Origin: Paracyclopina nana
Taxonomy: Eukaryota > Arthropoda > Copepoda > Cyclopoida > Cyclopettidae
Length of the DNA: 64,000 nt
Direction of reading: 5' to 3'
Assembly (NCBI GenBank): GCA_019096065.1
Contig: JAGUCH010000008.1
Coordinates: 3,229,001 to 3,293,000 of the forward strand
Shown one piece after another: positions 50,678 through 60,977 of this stretch. The notes beneath the pieces are model-generated. The model did not search any database. It saw nothing but the letters and a program-made list of their open reading frames with translations, and had not been told where the DNA came from. A program made the position numbers and the translations under genes. The number at the start of each line of letters is the position of its first letter. The stretch's first letter is position 1.

Positions 50678-51454
50678 ATGGGAGTGAAGAAGCTCATTTT
50701 CTACGCAGTCAACGGCCCTCTGTTCATTTGGGGCCTCCTTATGCTCCATGTGGGCTATCACGTAAGATATTGTTTTGTTGCCATGTGGCTTCGCCCTGCA
50801 ATTATCCTAATTAATCTGTAATGACAGCATGGATTTCGAACGCCCGGTCCCATGCCAAAAGCCTATTGGCCTGAACACGTCAAGGATGACATGAAAGCTG
50901 CCATCATTGCCAATCGCAAGTTCATCATCGACGACCTCAAAAGTATGTTCAACGCGAAGCTGGATTACAAGAAATTCCTGCAAACTCGCGCCACTGAAGA
51001 CATAGTCTTTGAAGATCCTCTGGAGAGATTTGAGGGCATGGAGAGCGTCGGACACTTTTTCTCCATGGTCAAGTACTTTGATAATTTCCAGTTCAAAATC
51101 CACGACGAGGTGCATTCCGCTCACGAGGCTCTACTCGACTGGGAATTGCAGGTAAACCTTTTTTCACGAAATGCTGCAGGGATTCTAAGCCTTTTTTTCA
51201 CTCTCAAGTTTGGATTCAAATTCTGGCCTACATTCCGGATTAACCTGCCCATGCGAACGCACTTGTTGTTCGAGCCTCCGGAAAAGGGTGGCAGTGCCGA
51301 GAAGATATTCCGGATTGCCGAGGATTGGTTCGGTAACGAGCAGTTAACGGAGAAAACGGTGAGATTTTTTCCACCCTTGGGAAAAGTCCACCAGAGCTTA
51401 CGAAACTTTATGGGCACAGTTGTTGTTTGGCCGGTGAAGAATGGCTATTTGTAA
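50678..51454 (+). CDS. Membrane-anchored protein with a probable NTF2/SnoaL-like domain
   Basis: Exons 50678-50761, 50828-51151 and 51209-51454 join in phase 0, giving 217 residues. Residues about 5-25 are an uncleaved hydrophobic anchor (LIFYAVNGPLFIWGLLML). The rest resembles the cone-shaped NTF2-like fold seen in SnoaL and DUF2358-type proteins: a helix with a D-Y-x-x-F step, VFEDPLERFEGMESV, then alternating strands (FQFKIHDEV, LLDWELQ, RTHLLFE) and a closing helix. The ligand or reaction is unknown; many relatives bind small hydrophobic molecules. The second intron (57 bp) is a multiple of three and free of stops, so its retention would add 19 residues. AATAAA lies only 20 bp after the stop. 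The gene model is firm; the fold assignment is moderate. Confidence 0.65.
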
Positions 51455-51474
51455 AATGCTACAGGAATTACTAC

Positions 51475-51480
51475 AATAAA
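51475..51480 (+). terminator. Candidate poly(A) signal of the SnoaL-like gene
   Basis: A canonical AATAAA lies 20 bp after the stop codon, implying a very short 3' UTR. Confidence 0.45.
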
Positions 51481-54247
51481 TAGATCCGACAATTAAACGT
51501 CTGACGTCTCCCTTTGGCTACTGGGCTGAGCCCCAAGCCAAAAACCATAGCTATAGTATACTTCTGTGAAAGTAGATAAAGCTGGTTCACCTGCGAGGCT
51601 CGAGGCTCGATTCCTCGTGGAGATGGAGCTAAAATAGATATATACTATTCTCGTAGTTGGCTAGACTGGAAGCTTTCCCTCTTAATTAAGAGCGATGGCT
51701 TATCCAGTTCAATTCTGATACGTCAAAAGAAAGCTGCTACAACTCTTTCTCTGTTTAATCGGATCAAAAAGATGATCAATCTTGAAGCAGGGGCAAAGTG
51801 CGAGCTCTCTTCGATCATGCCGTGTTTGACATTTCGATTATATTGCCTTCTTTGGTATATTTTCTAGGAATATGTAGTATGCCTTGAACGCTACTAGCAT
51901 GCCATAGAGGCCTATACCATATTGTAATTTACTGCAACAATTTCAGACGTCATGGCTTTAATGTACCACATATAAGCGACCATAAGTGAGGGTTATTAAT
52001 TTGCACGCGCGCCTTTTAAATTGGGCTTGCTTCTCAGATTTACAATGGTACGTACATAGTTAAGTGCCTCCAACCACTCGGTTTTCTCTCTTGAGAGTCT
52101 GAAAGCAAGACAAACAAGTCGTTCAAAAAGCGGCAAAGGTCGCTCTATTCTACATTGTGGATCTTTTTGCACTCTCTGTTTGCAAAAGTCTCTCTCGTTC
52201 ATCCGGAGAAATGTGCTCCTGCTTGCTTCAGTATGTATACCAATTTTCCCCTGCACATATAGCATATAGTGTGGTATAAGGTGGCACGGATCAAAGAGCT
52301 AGGAGCCAGGTTAGCAAACATGAGCAGTATTCAGCAGTTGACTACTGAGGGCAAACAATAGGCATACCACCATTACTGCTATATAACCATTGAAGTCTTC
52401 TTCACCACGCCACGCAAGAAACTGGTGTACATAGTATAACCTGCTATATGGTGTGCGACAACGCAGGCAATCGTGGTACCATAGGCCTTTCAGGAGCCTA
52501 AAGAGGAAGTTGCTTGTAGTGTACACCACGGTAGTCGCAGAAGTAGTCAGACCACCACTACAGCGTTGTCGTCGTCGACGGCTGCTTTCACTTCTTCTTC
52601 TCCGCCACCGTCAAAGTAAAGCAGCAGTCTGCTTAAGCTCTCCAAGGTGAAGGTTACACTTCTTCTTCTATAGGTAATTTGTAACAGGGGAATGACTGCA
52701 AAAATACACAGCAATTAATGGCAATATTTATGACGGGCATTTTGACGAAGACAAAAGGATATATACGATCTGACATGTATTTTCCTCGTGTGCTTGCAGG
52801 TTTTTTATAGTATGAGGACTGCTTGGAAGTACGGATTCAGCTAACAATCGGGGAGCGTTCAGCCTGGATCGAAAACGCTCCAAGTTTTCTTCGATTGGAT
52901 TCATTCAGGTATGAAGTTTGCGGAAGCAAAATGAGGGCCTTTTCTTGGAGAAAGTAGGATCGAGGAGTATCTTTGCTGCTGGCTTGCTTAATATTGCATG
53001 ATGCGATTACTTTGAGCTTTGGGCCTTGCTCGTGCGAGGGGCATAAATAAAAGCCTAATGAACAAGGCGCTGGATTTTAAACGGCAACGCATTCATTATG
53101 CTAATCCAACGAATCCAGGCAGAAAAAAGGGGCTCGAAAAAACTGTCCATTCTTCCTGATGAATCGCGTGAATTGGAGGTGTAATTTAGAGTGCATTCTC
53201 ATTTGTTATCATGCAAACTTACCAAAGCTAAGCCAAGCATGAACAAACTTCTGTTTGAACAGCAGATAAACTATTTGCATCAAACAAAGGCTTTAAAGCT
53301 CTCTAGCCTTGATGGCACTAATGCGCATAGTAGCACAGCTCTAATAGGAGAGATTGAAGGCCGATTCTATTTTGGGCATATAGCGCCCAACTTTGGCTAC
53401 AACTGATCACAGATGGTACCACTTGGTAGTAATGCAATGTAACTGCAATAGTTGTAGGGTAATTAAAGGCCTGACAGATTGCTGCAAATAACACAAGAGG
53501 TTGACAACTCTTCGTAACTGATAGAACTTGAACTTTTCGTAATTTATCTATACGAGCTGCTTTGCTGATATAATGATCGTATACCATGCTATGCTTTACG
53601 CATTTTGAGGCCATAAATTGTCTGCATATATACGTACTACACTCGCGAGTAGATAGTAATGTAGCCACTATATGCAACATACTACAATGCTTGTAGCATG
53701 AAGGGAAAAAGGCGTTGCGTTGCAAGGTTTGTGAAAACAATTTATCATTCGCCCAAAAAACAAAATGAACTTCACGAGAGTAAAAAAAGGTGAAGCAACA
53801 AACAAGCTCAGTGCTTTGATATTTGCTCACGTACAGGTCTGCGAAAATGGTATACTATATAGTGCGAGTTGTTGCTGCATGCTGCAATGAGACATGCTAT
53901 GCTCGTCAGAAGAGGAGAAGGCAAAAAGTGGAGAGAAAGAGAAGTTTGTGAAAAATGGCAACCATAAAAATATGTGAAAGTTGTGAGCAGTGGGCGAGAG
54001 CCACAGGCAGAATGCTAGAGCATAAATTAACACCTTAGCAGAGCTCTATTCTATATGGAAGTAGCCATGATACCGCAAAGTAACTGCAAAATTTCCTGCC
54101 CTATAATAATAATATAATAAAAGTGCAAAGAGGATGAGCTATCTTCAGTTGCTGGTATGTTCCAGGAAAATGCAATCGGAAAATCATTCTGTTCCCATTT
54201 CTTCCAGAATGCCTTACTTCCATCATTTCGTGGCAGAATCCTCAACC
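51481..54247. other. Intergenic DNA
   Basis: No gene is supportable. A possible non-coding 5' exon of the PH-domain gene (about 52801-52908, between ttgcag and gtatga) is conceivable but has no independent support. The 170-codon antisense frame at 53318-53830 shows no domain. Confidence 0.4.
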
Positions 54248-57200
54248 ATGAATAACAAATGTTGTACCGTTGCCCAAGGAAACAATAATGGTGAGTGTGA
54301 AATGCTGCAACAATTCTGCTACTACTATGGCACTTCATTTCCTACAAGGAAAACCCTTGACATAATTGATTTTTATTTGATATAAGAGAAAGCCCCGATT
54401 TTCAACCACAGCAAAAATAAGGTTCATTTTTTAGGTGCTTTCATTTTCTTTGCAACATAACGAGCTTATGTGATTACGTTCAGAGTTTAACTTAATTAGG
54501 AGCAGCCAAGTTAGGTAAAGTTCTCTTCACCTGGCCTTCTGGTCTTTATTTCTTGCACTGGAGCTATCTAGAGGGAAGTGAAAGCAGCGCAGCTCAAAAG
54601 AAACAATTCCCTCCGTTGGCCATTGATGGCACGCCAGTCTGAGTCAACAATAGAGAGAGAGTCCAAGTTTTTAAAGCCAGCATGGAGCTGTGGAAGAAGG
54701 ACGAAGGCAGAAGTAGTGTATAGGGCTACCTTTTGACAAGTTGCATGCCTCTTTCACACAGACATCTCTGCTAGCTGCTAAAATGAAGAGGTCGCGCTGC
54801 TTGCTGCTGAAAAGGAAGTTTTCCCAGCTAGCTTCTCGAGAAAAACTTGGCTTCTCCTTTGGCCAAAGTGTCCCAAATTTCTACCCCCATTGTGCAAGTG
54901 GTTCCACTCCTTTGGTCATTTCCACAATGAGGCCACGTCCTCAACCATCCAAAGCAGTTGAAGCTATTTTCTGTTTTGCTTCCCTTGAGAAAGTACTCTA
55001 TTGGTTTTCTCGCTTGACTGAGATTTCAAGGCCTACTTGACAGAGGCCTAATGCAACAACACAAAGTTTCCCATGCACTTTTCAACTTGCTTTTCCTTGA
55101 AGAGACAAAATAATTCCAGGGTAAAAGGAGTGGCTGGGCTCTTTTCTTCCTAGTTTCTGAGGGGGAAAGAAGACTCTGGCCATGAATCCTAGAAAGCAGT
55201 ATATAGTAGCAGTATTCCACAGCAAAGCTCTTCTCCATAAATTGAATTTGTAGTCCCTCTTATTCCCATCATGCAGCTTCCTCAAAGCACAGCTATAGAA
55301 ATGGTAGCAATAATACAGTAGCAGCTCCTGGGATCCTGGAAGGAGACACATGTCTTTGACAGCTCCACTGATGCCATAATATTCTTCCAAGCCTGTCGCA
55401 CAACTGCTTTACTAATTGAATAGATGGCCCCTGGCTGCTTCAAAACCTCCAATTTCTGCTATATACCAGAACTAACACAACTTTCTACTCTTATCCAGAG
55501 GATAAACTATACAATGCGCTACTATGGTGAACTAGATATTATACTCGGAAAAAGATAATAACAAAGCTGTCGGAGCTCAGGCCTGCTGTGTGCACAGAAT
55601 TGATTCCCATAATTAACTGCTGTCTAGCATGGTGGTGACAGTTTCATTTGTGCTACTAGCTGCGATTTTTGCTACCATAGCCAACCTTTGACAAGATCGG
55701 AGAGCAGGAAAACACGAAATTGACTCAGATCGACTAAATCAGTTATCTAGGGAGATGAACGAGGCTTGACACACACTGAGAGAGAGCACTTTGGCTTAAG
55801 TGGATAACGAGGGGAGCAAAAAGGGCCTTGGATGCATATCAATTCTTGTAGTTAAGCCGATACTACGTACTACTATATACCACATATTACACAAAGGAAG
55901 GTGCTCGCAATAATTATACGTATGCGTCTTTCTTAATGGGAAGATTGGCTCACTGCAGACAAAAGGAAGTTTAGCCACGTGGTATATTGCAGTGGCAGCC
56001 AGCTATATATAGTAGGCCTACTCTTTTTCTTGAGCAAACATCATCATCCCCATTAACTCAAGAGCCCCTAAGAACTTTCATTAGGGAAAAAATTTGCTTT
56101 CCCCATTTCTTTTGTCCTTCTCTTCCACCTGAAAGTAGGCCTAACACTGCAACTAAAAGAAAAAACAAAGCCTTTCTACTCATAAACGTAGCATTATGAG
56201 CCTTTTGGCTATAATAGGGGGAAGACCCATTATGCTGAAAATTCGTGAAACCCTCTTCACACTACATTAATATGAGGACATATAAAAAAGTTCCAGGTCA
56301 TTAAGGCCGCAATTTTCAATCGTCGTTTTTTGCTACGGAGGCTGGTGCAGCTTTCGCACGACTGCAAACGTCGTGCAGCGAATGAAGAAATTATCATTCG
56401 AGAATTTCTTTTTCACCAGCATCAACTTTATACCATTGCTGCTGCGGATGAAAAACGAGGTTTTGCTAGTTCCAGCTAGCTTTCTTTGTGTTTGATCTTG
56501 CCTTTGAAGCTCGATCTCTCGAGGTGACCACACGCTACACTAGCATAAAATATCCTACTTTTATCTGAGGGTTTCCATCATCAACCAAAGCCAACTTTTT
56601 CCTTTCAGGTGGCGTGATCAAGACGGTGAAGACCGGTTATCTGTTGCATTTCAAGAGTAAGAGTTATGGCCTAATTTTACGGGCCTTCAGATCGCGTATA
56701 TCTCTCATATTTTGCAGAGCGTCTCTTCGGCAAAGCTTGGAGGGAGGAATTTGTCGTGCTTTACGAGGACAGTTCGCTCATCTGGTTCAGAGATCGAGAT
56801 CGACTCGACCCAGAAGGTGGCATTTTTCTCAAAGATGCGCCTGAAATGCTGGCAGCTGGGCAGGTGAATATTTTTTTTTGAATGTTACGCTTAGATTTAC
56901 TATATTGCATTAATGTAGTGGACCAGCCGAGTGCCAGCTCACCCAGAATTTCCCAATGGTTGCACTTTCCACCACTCCATCGCAATCGGATCGAGGCAAA
57001 GAAGGGATAAAGTCCACTGGTTCCTTTGCAAGTCCGACTCAGATCTTGTGTAAGCAAGCTATCACGTAATCATTAGCAGCATAATTATGAGTGTGCCCTC
57101 TTTCTCAGCGATTGGATGTCCGCCATCAGCCATACAGTAAGCTTAATATTTTTAAATCTTATTTTTGTGGGGCTGATAGTCAGGAGGGTCTCGTAAGTGA

Positions 57201-60200
57201 GTTCTTGACGCAAGTTTTGCATGCTAAAATTACCAAATCTGTTTGTCTAAGCCTAGGTGGCGCTAGTAGTTACATAGCGCGTGAGCTCAGTCATTGAAGC
57301 AAGCGGGCTAATCTCACGCGTCTTCAACAGAGCTCCTAGATAAAGTTCTGTCTTTTTTTTTTTTAAAAAAAAAGTATGCAATTTGGGCACTTTTTGATAA
57401 TTTAAGGCAGGTTATGGTTTTGGAAGTGAAATCCACAGAATTCTATTGAAATTTTTTGAAGCCAACCACACCCCACAAAACAAATCCGCAAACCATACCG
57501 ATTTGATCCTAATTTAGTACGTATTTTTGATCAGTATTCTTGTTACAAGAATATACCTAAAAGCGTAACGCAACCGTTTCATAAAATTTTTGCGAAATCC
57601 TGATCTCTAAAACTTATCGCTATCAACTTAATTTCATTTTTATTTTATCCTATGGTATGCATGTGTGAAAATAATACATGAATTTTTTTGTTTCATAAGT
57701 TATTATAGATAGTATTAATAATTTAATTTATAAATTAACAGTATTGAATCTGTTTTAAAAGTGTTTTCATCTAATAAAAGACTTATTTAAAAATAAATTT
57801 TTATTTTGACAAATTTCGAATCTGCTATGCCTATTTTATAGGTATTTATTGTAAATTTTTCTTGTTTTCTAGGTATGTACTATACTTTTAAAAAAATTAA
57901 CAAGTACATTAAATCAAAGGGGAATGATGTTTTTATCTGGCATTGTGAATTCTGATGTCAATTTCATCCCAATTCTTTGTCAATTTTTATGATAAAAATG
58001 TGATTTCTTTATTACCTTTTTTCCCCACTTTTATGTATTACAAATACATTAAAGGGGGATATAAGACTGATTTTAATTCACAACTAATTAACAAGATACA
58101 ATGCATAAAAATTCTGAAAATAAACTATGTTACATAATGTTTATGAATTTTTATGTGAGCCTGAAATTTGCAGGCTCTCTCCACTCTAATGACCCATTTC
58201 ATGTGTAAGTCTTTAGACATAGAAAGTTCTGATTTTGAAAAAATAGAGTGGACTAAAGTGATTGTGGTACATGTAAAAAAATATTGAAATATTCTAAAAA
58301 TCTCAGTTTTTTGTATAAAAACTGAGGTTCATGATACTTTCTAACTCAGTTTTCATGCTGTTCTAAACAACATCTATTAATGATGATTTTTGAAATCTCA
58401 AAACCATTAAAAGTTATTGATAAGAACAATTTCACAAATTATTGAATTGCAAGCAGAGCCATCTCTGAACAGTTTACTAAGTTCAATTTAAGAAAACAGA
58501 TAAAATACAGATTTTCTACCCACTTATTAAATCTGTAGAATCTACATTTACACCCGACTTAGTATACTTGTAGATAGCAGCACCAAAAGTAAGAGGATGA
58601 GACTCAGTGTAGAGTCCTAAGTGTATTTAGGTGTGATTAAGAACATGCAATTTTTTTAATAGCAAAATGATGTCAATCTACATTTTGTACCAACCTACTT
58701 ATTCCAGTAAATATACTTTAAAACTTGACTTAGTATACTTGTTGACAGTATAGCTGAATAGTAGCGGATGATTCTCAGAGTAGAGTCGTTACTGCATTTA
58801 GGTGTGATTAAGAACATGCAATTTTTTTAATAGCAAAATGATGTCAATCTACATTTAGTACCAACCTACTTATTCCAGTAAATATACTTTAAAAATTGAC
58901 TTAGTATACTTGTTGACAGCATAGCTGAATAGTAGCGGATGATTCTCAGTGTGCAGTTGTAACTGCATTTAGGTGTGATTAAGAACATGCAATTTTTTTA
59001 ATAGCAAAATGATGTCAATCTACATTTTGTACCAACCTACTTATTCCAGTAAATATACTTTAAAACTTGACTTAGTATACTTGTTGACAGTATAGCTGAA
59101 TAGTAGCGGATGATTCTCAGAGTAGAGTCGTTACTGCATTTAGGTGTGATTAAGAACATGCAATTTTTTTAATAGCAAAATGATGTCAATCTACATTTAG
59201 TACCAACCTACTTATTCCAGTAAATATACTTTAAAAATTGACTTAGTATACTTGTTGACAGCATAGCTGAATAGTAGCGGATGATTCTCAGTGTGCAGTT
59301 GTAACTGCATTTAGGTGTGATTAAGAACATGCAATTTTTTTAATAGCAAAATGAGGTCAATATACATTTAGAACTAACCTAGTTAATTAGAAGAGTGGGG
59401 ATTTAAAAGAGATAAAATATAGAAAAAAACATAAATAAAGTAATATTGATTTTGTTAAAAAATTCACACCTAAAATTATATACTATTTGGCATTAGTATA
59501 TATTTCATTTAAACAAATATCATTAATAATGAAGCAAATCAGTAGGGATAAAAATTAGTGTAAACTTTGTTACAATTAAATCAAATAAATAGGTGATTAA
59601 TATACTTAAAATAGGGACATTGATTTTTAGGTTTATTAAAAAAAAGTTAATGATGAATGACTTAGTTATATGCTATAAAATTCATATCAATTCGAAAATT
59701 AAAGAATAATGAAAGTATTTTAAAGACTTTAAGTAGGTCATTTTGTCGCCATTTCAAATCTTTTAAAATTGAATATCTTAAAGACTAATTATGATAGAGT
59801 GAAAAAATAACATGCGAGTAATCTATGGATATAGATGAATTGATGTATATCAAAATTAATCAATTTGGACACTATTGATTTTCCAACTGGCTTTACTACA
59901 GATTTACTATAGACTTTTTGTTTTGTGGGGCAGCTCAGTCAGACTGTGTGCTATAGTACAGCAGCGTCAAGAACTCACCTTATTTTGTAGATATCATCTT
60001 GGGGCTGATTAAAAGTTTTTTTGTTTTTTTTGCGTAGCTGCCCCCTCCTCCTCCTCCACCTGAAGAGCTTCGAAATTCGAGGCGAAACCTGGCCAAATTA
60101 GACATGAGCCTCACGCCTCCGCCGAGGCAGCCATTGCCCTTGGGCGACAAGAGGTTCACAATGCTAAAGCACCAGCCATCCTCCCCAGACGTGCTCATGG

Positions 60201-60760
60201 GGAAAAGTGGACGAATTCACCTGGTGGGCAATGGGCCCGCCGCCATCTTGGAGCAGCAGCCGCAAATGAGGCACCCTGGCCAACTCTCTGAGAAAAACCG
60301 GAGCTACTCCACGGGCCGAATGAACCACGTGGATCCAAAGGCCAAAATCAACTTCCGCGAAGATGTCTTGGCAGGCGTCATGATGGCCGGGGCTTTGACT
60401 CAGTGGAACGCGGCCACGTACGCCTCTGGGCTGCTCAGTGGGGCGTTTTTTGGCGGGGGCGGGCCCAGTGGAGCCCTGAATAATGGATCCGTGCCCTGGG
60501 ACTGGGGAATGGGCTGGGGCTGGGCAGGGTGGACCCCGGAGGGCTCTTTCGGCTCTGGAGCTGTCGCGAGCACCTTTTGCGGCTCGTGTGCTTTGGAGCA
60601 GCACCAAGCTGCTCTGGCAGCCTCTGGCGCGAGTAATAATTACTCGTCGGGCTCGTCCGGTCGGGATTTCAGTAGCTTTGACGACGACCACGAGTTGGGC
60701 GAATTGGGCGAAGCCACTGACGTTGGATGCGACTTTGGAGGAGACTTTGGGGGCTTTTGA
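54248..60760 (+). CDS. PH-domain protein with a proline-rich linker and Gly/Trp-rich tail
   Basis: Exons 54248-54290, 56609-56656, 56718-56863, 56919-57049, 57109-57136 and 60038-60760 join in phase (1,1,0,2,0), giving 372 residues. The first exon is short (14 codons) and chosen by its strong gtgagt donor and exact phase; it is the least certain part. Residues about 18-134 form a pleckstrin-homology domain: KTGYLLHFKKRLFGKAWREE at the start, FVVLYEDSSLIWF, and a closing helix with the invariant Trp (DWMSAI, W125). Such domains usually bind phosphoinositides or proteins at membranes. A polyproline run (seven Pro at about 134-140) follows, then a low-complexity tail rich in Gly and Trp ending in CDFGGDFGGF. 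I recognise no family for the tail. The last intron is 2.9 kb and carries an AT-rich satellite island. Confidence 0.75.
57340..59950. repeat. AT-rich island in the last intron of the PH-domain gene
   Basis: Composition shifts sharply from the surrounding DNA at a T-run/A-run junction near 57351-57374 and stays strongly AT-rich until about 59930. The GAGCTC/CAGCAG-type words common elsewhere in the window largely vanish. It contains the 171-bp satellite but no coding potential. It looks like inserted or satellite-derived DNA; I could not define ends, inverted repeats or a target duplication. Confidence 0.55.
58631..59314. repeat. 171-bp satellite in a 342-bp two-monomer arrangement
   Basis: The word GTGTGATTAAGAACATGCAA recurs at 58631, 58802, 58973, 59144 and 59315, exactly 171 bp apart. 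Monomers alternate between two types. Type B reads ATTTTGTACC, GACAGTATAGC and GAGTAGAGTCGTT; type A reads ATTTAGTACC, GACAGCATAGC and GTGTGCAGTTGTAA. The order is B-A-B-A, so 58631-58972 and 58973-59314 are near-identical 342-bp copies. A diverged partial monomer lies upstream (about 58540-58630), and a fifth decays after about 59365. Confidence 0.95.
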
Positions 60761-60935
60761 AACGAAAACGTCCCATTTTTGCTGGGATTTCCTCGTTGAC
60801 GACTTCATTTCTCCCGAGGCATTGCCATATGTTTAGCTTGCTTCACAGCATAACAAATTGATGTTTGCGTGAGTGTGTTACTACTGCTAGGTTCCCTACT
60901 GCAGCCGAAGAAGATATAGGAGATAAAAAAAACTT

Positions 60936-60966
60936 ATAGTATATTGCGCGTCGTGCAATATACTAT
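60936..60966. promoter_or_regulatory. 3' UTR hairpin just upstream of the poly(A) signal
   Basis: Perfect 12-bp arms ATAGTATATTGC and GCAATATACTAT enclose a 7-base loop (GCGTCGT). It lies in the predicted 3' UTR of the PH-domain gene, five bases before AATAAA at 60972-60977. A role in mRNA processing or stability is inference from position alone. Confidence 0.5.
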
Positions 60967-60971
60967 GAAAA

Positions 60972-60977
60972 AATAAA
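60972..60977 (+). terminator. Candidate poly(A) signal of the PH-domain gene
   Basis: A canonical AATAAA lies 212 bp after the stop codon, directly downstream of a perfect 12-bp-arm hairpin. Confidence 0.45.

Noticed and set aside
51360..51390. Possible donor/acceptor pair (gtgaga...ggaaaag) inside the last exon of the SnoaL-like gene
   Set aside because: The implied intron would be about 28 bp, well below the 49-bp minimum seen in this window; the open frame reads through to a plausible end.
51590..51640. GGCTCGATTCCTCG, suggesting a tRNA T-arm
   Set aside because: The pairing is a local repeat of GAGGCTCGAGGCTCGA; no cloverleaf could be drawn.
53318..53830. 170-codon open frame on the minus strand
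   Set aside because: No domain, no splice structure, and a residue mix typical of random translation.
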